This document shows, piece after piece, positions 57,911 through 64,000 of a stretch of 64,000 nt of DNA. Numbering within the stretch: position 1 is the first letter of the stretch; each line of letters starts with the position of its first letter. Below the pieces are notes generated by a model. That model was not told where the DNA came from and ran no database searches. It saw only the letters and a list, made by a program, of their open reading frames with translations. The DNA lies in NCBI GenBank assembly GCA_041399085.1, contig JAWKTM010000008.1:62001-126000 (forward strand), read 5' to 3'. Made by a program: the position numbers and the translations under genes. The stretch is from JAWKTM01 sp041399085. Lineage in GTDB: Bacteria; Planctomycetota; Planctomycetia; Pirellulales; Pirellulaceae.

Positions 57911-59009
57911 ACGCATTTCCCAAAACGGCGCGGGCCACACGATCGGCGTCGGCGACTTCGATGTCATCCGGCACGTTCTGCCCGGTCGTCAAATAGCTAA
58001 GCGGAAGACGGCAGGCTCGCAACAACGGCAACAGATTGCCCAGGGCGTGAGCCTCGTCCAATTTCGTAAGGACCAGCGAAGTCGCGCCAATGTCGCTAAA
58101 TCGCCGGGCGGTGGATTTCAAATTGGCCAAGCTGGCGCCGCTGCTCAGCACCAAGTGGATTTCGTCGGGGTTCACTTCGCACAACATCCGCTTCAGCTCG
58201 ACCAGTTGAGCTTCGTCGCGCGGGCTGCGGCCGGCGGTGTCCATAAGAATCAGATCGAGCCCCGCCATGCGTTGCAACGCGGTTCTCAGTTCGTGCGGCG
58301 TCGAGGCCACTTCCATCGGCAAGTCGATAATCTCGGCGTAAGTTCGCAGTTGATCGATAGCGGCGATGCGATAGGTGTCAACCGTAATCAGCCCAATCCG
58401 CAGCCGTTCGTGAAGGTGGAAGTTGGCGGCTAACTTGGCGATCGTCGTTGTCTTGCCCACGCCCGTCGGCCCGACCAAGGCGACCAACCGCGTGCGGGCC
58501 GGATCCACCACGATCGGTCCGCTCGTTTCGATTTCGTCGGCGATCTGGCGATGCAGTCGTCGTCGCAACCACCGCGCGTCGCGTGGTTGATCGTCGTCCA
58601 GCCCGCGGCGCACTCGCTCGATCAACTCGCGCGCCGACTCGTCGCTAAAATCCGCCTCGACCAATTCCGTGAACAGTTCAAACAACGCGTCTGGCCAGTC
58701 GGTCGCATCCGAATTCACCGCTTGATGAGAGCGTGTCGCGATCGCAGGCGCCGGCGCTGTCGGTTTCGACGCCGTGGCGATTGAACCACTGGGACTCGCG
58801 ATCGCTTTGGGCTTCCGCTGCGGCAAGCGACTGGGCACCTGCACATCGGCCGAAGCGGTCACTTCGATCTGCTTCGGGCCCAGCATCCAACGCATCAAAC
58901 CGCCGCGGACCTCGCGCGTGTGCAGCACTGCGGCATCGGGTCCCAAATCATCGCGGACCAAACGCAAGGCGTCTCGCAGGCAACCGGCTCGGTAGGTTTT
59001 CACTTCCAT
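57903..59009 (-). CDS. flhF: flagellar SRP-like GTPase FlhF
   Basis: A 368-residue SRP-family GTPase that places the flagellum. The N-terminal B-domain starts MEVKTYRAGCLRDALRLV; after a Pro/Ala-rich linker the NG domain has the P-loop ALVGPTGVGKTTTIAKLAA, GLITVDTYRIAAIDQLRTYA, LILMDTAGRSPRD and a LTKLDEAHALGNLL (TKxD) box. The ATG at 59009 lies one base after the flhA stop (TGATATG), so the genes are coupled. Confidence 0.95.
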   Translation of the reverse strand: MEVKTYRAGCLRDALRLVRDDLGPDAAVLHTREVRGGLMRWMLGPKQIEVTASADVQVPSRLPQRKPKAIASPSGSIATASKPTAPAPAIATRSHQAVNSDATDWPDALFELFTELVEADFSDESARELIERVRRGLDDDQPRDARWLRRRLHRQIADEIETSGPIVVDPARTRLVALVGPTGVGKTTTIAKLAANFHLHERLRIGLITVDTYRIAAIDQLRTYAEIIDLPMEVASTPHELRTALQRMAGLDLILMDTAGRSPRDEAQLVELKRMLCEVNPDEIHLVLSSGASLANLKSTARRFSDIGATSLVLTKLDEAHALGNLLPLLRACRLPLSYLTTGQNVPDDIEVADADRVARAVLGNAYV

Positions 59010-59010
59010 A

Positions 59011-61131
59011 TCAGCGAGCGGCTCCGTCTGGTTGCATCGCGCGAGCCGCATCGGCGGCTGACTCCGCGTCGCTGAAAAGCTCGGCGACGCCCACCGCTTC
59101 CACTCGCGTATCCCGAGTGATTTCGGCATAGCTGAGCACAATCAGCCGCGGCAGTCGCGCGGCAGTGAGTTGCCGCACCGTCGGCCGCACCGCTGGTGCA
59201 ACCAACAAGATCGGCGTGTGGCCGTCTCGATACAAAGGCTCGGCCGCTTGCGAAATCGCTTCGGACAAAGCCTCTGTCTCTCGCCAATCCAGCGTGGCCG
59301 GATCGTCGCCCGCTTGGTCGATCGCGTCCAGCAGCCGGCTTTCCCAAGCCGGATCGAGCGTGATCGCTCGCAGCCGCCCCGATTCGTCTCGATGTTGCGT
59401 CGATAAGGTTCGAGCCAGTCGCTGCCGCACGATCTCCATCAACCGCGCGACATCACGAGTTCGCAGAGCCTGCTCGCCGAGTGTTTCGAGGATCAATGCC
59501 AGTTGTCGAATCGGCACTTGCTCGCGCAGCAACGCTTGCAGTACCTGCTGCACTTCCGCCAACCGCAGCACGTCCGGAATCAGTTCGTCGACCGCGGCCG
59601 GCGCCGTTTGTTTCAATTCATTTAGCAGATGTTGCAGGGCGTCTCGCGTGAGCAGTTCGTCCGCGTGGCTCCAAAACACGCCCCGCAGATGCGTAGCCAG
59701 CACCACGGCCGGCTCGATCACCGCGTATCCCAGCGACGTGGCTTGCGATCGCCGGTCGGGCGTGATCCAAACGGCCGGGTGTCCGGAATGTGGTTCGCGC
59801 GTCGCCTCGCCGTCGAGTTGCCCGGCGGCGCCCGGCGGCTCGATCGCCAACAGCCGCTGCGGCTGCAACGCGCCGCGGGCGACCGGGTTGGTCGCGATTT
59901 TCACGCGGTACTCCAATTCGCCCAGCCGCATGTTGTCCCGCACCCGCACCTTGGGCAACACAAGCCCCATCTCGGCCGCCATTGCTCGTCGCACGCTGGC
60001 GATGCGTTGCAGCAGATCACCGCCTCGCTTCGGATCGGCCAACCGAATCAGGCCGACGCCGATCTCCAACTCCAGCGGATCGACGTGCAGATATTGTTCG
60101 ATACGTTCTTCCGTCGCGGCCTTTGGCTTTTCCGACGCCGCGGCCGCCGCAGCGCGGGCCGCCTGTTGTTCGCGCTGTTGGCGGCTCAGTAATAGCGAAA
60201 GCCCGACGCAACCGCCGCCGATCGCCAACAACGGTAGCTTCGGCAGATTGGTCAGCACCAACACGCCCAAGAATACGGCAGCCACGGCCAACGTCTGGGG
60301 ACGGTGAAACAATTGCCGCAGGAACTCGTTCGACAGCTCGACATGCTGCGTACTGCGAGTGACCAGTAAACCGGCGGCGAGCGAGATTAGCAATGCGGGC
60401 AGTTGGCTCACCAAACCGTCGCCGATCGTCAACGTCGTGAATCGCGAGCCAGCTTCGGCGATCGACAACCCCGACTGAAACACGCCGATGACCAAGCCGC
60501 CCAATATGTTCGTCAACGTAATCACGATGCCGGCAATGGCATCGCCGCGAACGAACTTGCTGGCTCCGTCCATCGCTCCGTAAAAGTCGGCTTGCTGAGT
60601 GATCGCTCCGCGCCGTTGCTGAGCCTCGTGCTGGTCGATCAAACCCGCGTTCAGATCGGCGTCGATCGCCATCTGCCGCTCGGGCATGCCGTCCAAGGCA
60701 AACCGCGCCGCCACTTCGCTGATCCGCGTCGCGCCTTTCGTAATCACTACGAACTGAATGACGATCAAGATCACAAAGATGATCAGACCGACGACCAGGT
60801 TATCGCCGGTCACGAATTGACCAAAGCCGCGGATCACACCGCCCGCGGCCGCCAATCCGTCTTCGCCGGCTCGCGTCAGAATCAATCGGGTTGAAGCGAC
60901 GTTTAGCACCAGCCGTGACAACGTGGTGGCCAACAGCAGTGTTGGAAAGACGCTGAACTCCAACGGCGTTCGCACCGTAATCGTCGTCAGCAGCATCAAA
61001 ATGGCGGCCGTGATGTTCGCGGCCAACAACAGGTCGAGCACCGGGGCCGGCAACGGCACGATGATCACCAGCACACAGGCGATCAGCCCGACTGGCAGTA
61101 CCAGTTCTTTCCAACGCAACAGGCTCGACAT
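59011..61131 (-). CDS. flhA: flagellar export gate protein FlhA
   Basis: A 706-residue inner-membrane protein of the flagellar type III secretion gate. About eight membrane segments fill residues ~10-330 and include the conserved PTLLLATTLSRLVLNVASTR and the FHIPEP-region (FALDGMPERQMAIDADLNAG, Asp for the proton path). The cytosolic part (~345-706) has EPAVVLATHLRGVFWSHADELL, LPIRQLALILETL-type (VPIRQLALILETLGE) and PVLLVAPAVRPTVRQL-like segments. The ATG at 61131 begins MSSLLRWKELVLPVGL, fitting the family. It heads flhA-flhF-flhG. Confidence 0.96.
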   Translation of the reverse strand: MSSLLRWKELVLPVGLIACVLVIIVPLPAPVLDLLLAANITAAILMLLTTITVRTPLEFSVFPTLLLATTLSRLVLNVASTRLILTRAGEDGLAAAGGVIRGFGQFVTGDNLVVGLIIFVILIVIQFVVITKGATRISEVAARFALDGMPERQMAIDADLNAGLIDQHEAQQRRGAITQQADFYGAMDGASKFVRGDAIAGIVITLTNILGGLVIGVFQSGLSIAEAGSRFTTLTIGDGLVSQLPALLISLAAGLLVTRSTQHVELSNEFLRQLFHRPQTLAVAAVFLGVLVLTNLPKLPLLAIGGGCVGLSLLLSRQQREQQAARAAAAAASEKPKAATEERIEQYLHVDPLELEIGVGLIRLADPKRGGDLLQRIASVRRAMAAEMGLVLPKVRVRDNMRLGELEYRVKIATNPVARGALQPQRLLAIEPPGAAGQLDGEATREPHSGHPAVWITPDRRSQATSLGYAVIEPAVVLATHLRGVFWSHADELLTRDALQHLLNELKQTAPAAVDELIPDVLRLAEVQQVLQALLREQVPIRQLALILETLGEQALRTRDVARLMEIVRQRLARTLSTQHRDESGRLRAITLDPAWESRLLDAIDQAGDDPATLDWRETEALSEAISQAAEPLYRDGHTPILLVAPAVRPTVRQLTAARLPRLIVLSYAEITRDTRVEAVGVAELFSDAESAADAARAMQPDGAAR

Positions 61132-61386
61132 AGACCGACGACCGTAACGACGCACGTCGCCCCAAGGACGATTTGAACGAGTGTTCTGAAGAAAATCAGC
61201 TTTCGCGGAAGAGGGGCGGAAGTTAACCGAAAGCACATGCAACGTCCAGATCGTTTCGTCGCGCTGCTAGCTTTCCGAAAGCTAATGCGGTCGCTGGTGG
61301 ATAGCGGCGCACGGTTGAGGTTGTTCGTCCGTGGGCGAGTAAGAGTACGCGTACCGCTGTGCTGAGTACGAGTAGGAGTGCGACGC

Positions 61387-62133
61387 TCAAGCGACGTTCG
61401 CACTCGATTCCACGATAACCTCGGTATGAGTCTCCGTCGCTGGCAAGAGCTGGCTTACCAACGCGAGGGGGGACAGCATTAGCCACGCGAGATAGAACTG
61501 GAGCTGATAGACGCCGCACATGAACGGCGAGCGGACAATGCGTGATTGAATATGCTGGGGAAACCGGGTCTTCCGAAACTTAACCGCGTGATAGGTCGCT
61601 CGAAGATCGGAGAGCGTCTTGAACGGGAAGACCAACTGATCATACGGGCCGTGAGTCGCCACCGGGCGTTGCAGCCGCGCGATGCCAATTGAAATGATGC
61701 CAAACGGCATCGCGGCCAGCAGCAACCCGGAGCTCCAACCGATGTGGAAAGCGATCCACGCAAATCCGAGCAAGGAACACAACGCCACGAGTTGCGAAAC
61801 CGACCAGCGTCTTGAGTTCCGCGATTGAACACGGCTGTTCGATTCGAGCAGCAGCAACAGGCGTTGAAAGTAGTCCCACTCGGGTTTCGAGAGTGACACG
61901 AGGTGATCGTCGCAGTCGTCGTAGTGATACCAGACTGCCTGAGCCACGAAACGGACCGCACTATCTTGAGAGTCGCGGTAGTTGTCGACCAGTTCATCGA
62001 ACTCGAACGCGGTGATGCTTTCGTCAAGGAACCGCCGAATCGATTCCGCAAACTCATCCCGCTGCGTTCGATCAACTATGTCGCTTCGCAGCTCAACCGC
62101 GGACGTCGGTGGCTCGTAGGGATTGGGAGTCAT
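61387..62133 (-). CDS. hypothetical membrane protein
   Basis: A 248-residue protein that I do not recognise. It starts MTPNPYEPPTSAV, a leader seen in many planctomycete membrane proteins. The N-terminal ~95 residues are polar and helical (FLDESITAFEFDELVDNYRD). Two closely spaced hydrophobic segments lie at ~115-135 and ~137-155, and a third near ~218-236. The C-terminal end is short and polar. ATG at 62133; a longer frame to 62181 lacks support. Neighbours on both sides are unrelated. Confidence 0.7.
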   Translation of the reverse strand: MTPNPYEPPTSAVELRSDIVDRTQRDEFAESIRRFLDESITAFEFDELVDNYRDSQDSAVRFVAQAVWYHYDDCDDHLVSLSKPEWDYFQRLLLLLESNSRVQSRNSRRWSVSQLVALCSLLGFAWIAFHIGWSSGLLLAAMPFGIISIGIARLQRPVATHGPYDQLVFPFKTLSDLRATYHAVKFRKTRFPQHIQSRIVRSPFMCGVYQLQFYLAWLMLSPLALVSQLLPATETHTEVIVESSANVA

Positions 62134-62226
62134 CGCATTAGGCAATGTCCAGGTAGAACGAGTTATTCCACTGAACGCCAAGAACCTTAGGCTCGGCAGT
62201 TGATCCTGCCAACGAAATTCAATGAC

Positions 62227-63126
62227 TTACTGTGGCGCGCCGTCCGCGTCGTTATTTCGCCAGAGCCAGATGAGCGATTCGGGCAGAATGGCTCCGCCGT
62301 GTTTGCCATTATGGCCGCCTTGGCCGCCGACGAATTTGTAGTCGTATCGCGAGAACCGCAGGGCGGCTTCCATTTCCAGATTCGATAGCCACCAATTGCC
62401 GTGTTGATTGTCTAAATCGTTTTCGCCATCTTGCAGGAAGACTCGCAGCGGCTTGCGTTCGGTCTTGCGAATCAGAGCCGGGTAGACGTGTCCGCCGCGG
62501 ATATTCGTGAAGCTGCCGACGTGCGAGAGCACTTTGCGAAACGCGTCGGGGCGTTGCCAAGCGACCGTGAATGCACAGATGCCGCCGGACGAAATTCCGC
62601 AGATCGCTCGCCGCTGGGGATCGTCCGTCAAACGGTACTTCTTGCCGACTTCGGGGAGCATTTCGTCCAGCAAGAACCGAGCGTATTGATCGCTGAGCGT
62701 GTCGTATTCAAAGCTGCGATTGTTGCCTCGCCAAGGGTTTTCCGGCAATTGTTCGGCATTGTGGCCAGGGTTGATGAAGATGCCAATGGTCACCGGCATC
62801 TGGCCACGGTGGATCAGATTGTCGAAGACGACCGGCACGCGGAATTCGCCATCCTCTTTCACATAGGCATGGCCGTCCTGAAAGACCATCACGGCGGCTG
62901 GCTGCGAGCCGTCGTATTGTGCCGGCACATAGACCCAGTATTCCCGGATCGTGCCAGGGAACACCTCGCTGCGCCATTCGTGCTTGGTGACTTCGCCGCG
63001 CGGCACGTCGGCTTGCCGTTGCGAATCGGGTCCGAGCGGGAACTGGGGCTCGTCTTGAGCCTCCGACATCGTTGTGAGAGTGGTAATGGAAATAATGAGA
63101 AGCGCGGTGATCGGGAATAGTCTCAT
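62227..63126 (-). CDS. secreted esterase (enterochelin-esterase-like)
   Basis: A 299-residue exported hydrolase of the esterase-D/Fes type. After a signal peptide (~1-23) come EYWVYVPAQYDGSQPAAVMVFQDG, the block NRSFEYDTLSDQYARFLLDE, the nucleophile RRAICGISSGGICAF (Ser in GxSxGG), a GENDLDNQHGNWW acidic site and a HNGKHGGAILP end with the catalytic His. Planctomycetes carry many such genes near sulfatases; the likely substrates are esters on polysaccharides or siderophores. The ATG at 63126 precedes the signal peptide directly. Confidence 0.9.
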   Translation of the reverse strand: MRLFPITALLIISITTLTTMSEAQDEPQFPLGPDSQRQADVPRGEVTKHEWRSEVFPGTIREYWVYVPAQYDGSQPAAVMVFQDGHAYVKEDGEFRVPVVFDNLIHRGQMPVTIGIFINPGHNAEQLPENPWRGNNRSFEYDTLSDQYARFLLDEMLPEVGKKYRLTDDPQRRAICGISSGGICAFTVAWQRPDAFRKVLSHVGSFTNIRGGHVYPALIRKTERKPLRVFLQDGENDLDNQHGNWWLSNLEMEAALRFSRYDYKFVGGQGGHNGKHGGAILPESLIWLWRNNDADGAPQ

Positions 63127-63516
63127 AATATCCGTGTTCGGAATTGTGGTAAGAAGGAGAGTTTTAACGGCGTTCGAGTTTAACGGGTTCCGTCGTCGAA
63201 GAAACTGGGGGCCGATTATTCGGCCGGTCAGCGTGCGCGATCCCGTACCGTCGCGCGTCACGTTGGCCAAACGAAACGCGGCGCACCGACGAGCCGCGCG
63301 GCGGATCCGGCGACGTGCGAATCCGCGCCGCTGCGCCTTTGCGCAAAACCAATGACGCGAGCGTCACTTACGTCAAAAAAAGCGACGACGATTCGCAGCC
63401 GAACGTCGCGGGAATGCTAGGTTTGATTAGCGGAGTCATTGGTCGCCGACATGCCGAGTCGCTCCGCGCTGTGATGAATCTGCCCCAACATTCTCATTCC
63501 AAGTCCGGTCGGCGCT
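63127..63516. other. intergenic stretch before the Flp pilin gene
   Basis: No gene is supported. One perfect small hairpin GGCCGA-TTAT-TCGGCC lies at 63210-63225. The promoters of the diverging esterase and pilin genes should be here, but no box is clear enough to name. Confidence 0.4.
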
Positions 63517-63702
63517 ATGGCATCCATTCTCAAATTTCTACGCGAAGACGAAGCGGCTACGGCGGTCGAGTATGCCGTCATGCTAGCTCTGTTGATCGGC
63601 ATGTGCCTGACCGCGATTGGTCTGTTGGGATTGGAAACCAAAGATCTCTGGGCCGATAACCAAACGGGTTTGCAGAAAGCATTCACTTCGTCAGGAAGTT
63701 AG
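63517..63702 (+). CDS. Flp/Fap-type pilin
   Basis: A 61-residue class IVb (Flp) pilin precursor. The N-terminus MASILKFLREDEAATAVEYAV has the short leader, the charged FLREDEAA stretch and the Glu at +5 of the mature region, then one membrane segment (VEYAVMLALLIGMCLTAIGLL) and a short tail. Such pilins build Tad adhesion pili. No other Tad gene is within this window. The ATG at 63517 has only a weak ribosome site. Its 3' end overlaps the converging SDR gene by 20 bp. Confidence 0.93.
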   Translation: MASILKFLREDEAATAVEYAVMLALLIGMCLTAIGLLGLETKDLWADNQTGLQKAFTSSGS

Positions 63703-64000
63703 CCGGCATGTCGGGCTGTTGCCAGGCGCTCATCCCGCCGTCGACCAACAGCATCTGGCCGTGGACATGCTGCGCGGCGTCGCTCACCATGAACACCGCG
63801 CCGGGGCCGCAAACGTCGCTGTGAGGAACGCGGCGGTTGGGCGTGTGAAGTTCCATCCATTGAGCGAACCGCTCGTCGCGATCAATGATCGATGTGAGTG
63901 GCGTGCGAACCAATCCCGGCGCCAGGCCATTGACCCGAATACCTTGCGGAGCCAGTTCGACACACAGCGTGCGAACCATCATTTCGATGGCGCCCTTCGA
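63683..64000 (-). CDS. short-chain dehydrogenase/reductase (partial)
   Basis: The C-terminal 105 residues of an SDR oxidoreductase; the N-terminus lies outside the window. Visible are the end of the active-site helix (KGAIEMMVRTLCVELAPQGI), RVNGLAPGLVRTPL, and the C-terminal FMVSDAAQHVHGQMLLVDGG that marks classical SDRs of the FabG type. The YxxxK Tyr is just beyond the edge, while the Lys is at the very edge. The substrate is unknown. Confidence 0.92.
   Translation of the reverse strand, partial: SKGAIEMMVRTLCVELAPQGIRVNGLAPGLVRTPLTSIIDRDERFAQWMELHTPNRRVPHSDVCGPGAVFMVSDAAQHVHGQMLLVDGGMSAWQQPDMPANFLTK

Overview
The window comes from a planctomycete. The evidence is a DUF1501 (Tat) protein, a secreted sulfatase, a DUF1559 prepilin-type protein, a DUF2088/LarA-like protein, a Ser/Thr-kinase-linked ECF sigma factor, BlaI/M56 pairs, and a 16S rRNA gene that stands alone without 23S, 5S or tRNAs. 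The DNA is GC-rich. No plasmid or phage backbone is visible.

Layout. 1-2307 holds two exported proteins on the minus strand. 2430-7640 is an accessory island: short tandem repeats, an opposed double array of 21-bp repeats, a decayed integron-type integrase, attC-like sites with small cassette-like genes, a 152-bp perfect direct repeat, and an IS110 fragment with a structured leader. 7645-20422 holds metabolic and surface genes: sulfatase, DUF2088 protein, a toroid-fold secreted protein, BlaI/M56, MetG, an S9 peptidase and a ZIP transporter. 20451-32702 is a co-oriented minus-strand block: ECF sigma, a Ser/Thr kinase fused to a TAXI-type solute-binding domain, a PLD-type hydrolase, YqiJ-like protein, flotillin, and an 1805-residue AAA ATPase. 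32923-37598 holds nucleoside hydrolase, DUF1559 protein, the solitary 16S rRNA gene with a clear promoter and terminator, and AroH-type chorismate mutase. 37620-47103 is a disturbed region: a frameshifted J-like/LamG protein, a second minisatellite array, a broken proC, nested IS elements, a RAYT fragment with REP-like palindromes, a damaged nucleotidyltransferase and a frameshifted TetR gene. 47104-54457 holds a redoxin/cytochrome c/copper-monooxygenase protein with a TetR-type operator, PhoD, two hydrolases and a PAS histidine kinase. 54481-61131 is a flagellar block (flhA, flhF, flhG, a small membrane protein, fliA, a short secretin-domain protein). The right edge holds a membrane protein, an esterase, a Flp pilin and a partial SDR.

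How genes work together. The flagellar genes form one reading direction and give export gate, SRP-like GTPase, MinD-like ATPase and sigma-28. The flotillin/YqiJ/AAA set looks like a membrane-microdomain maintenance or stress system, and the sigma/kinase-TAXI/PLD genes just upstream may sense for it; that link is inference from order and strand only.

Caution. At least eight genes carry single-base frameshifts, often in G- or C-rich runs, while their reading resumes cleanly in another frame. Some of these may be sequence errors rather than real gene decay.
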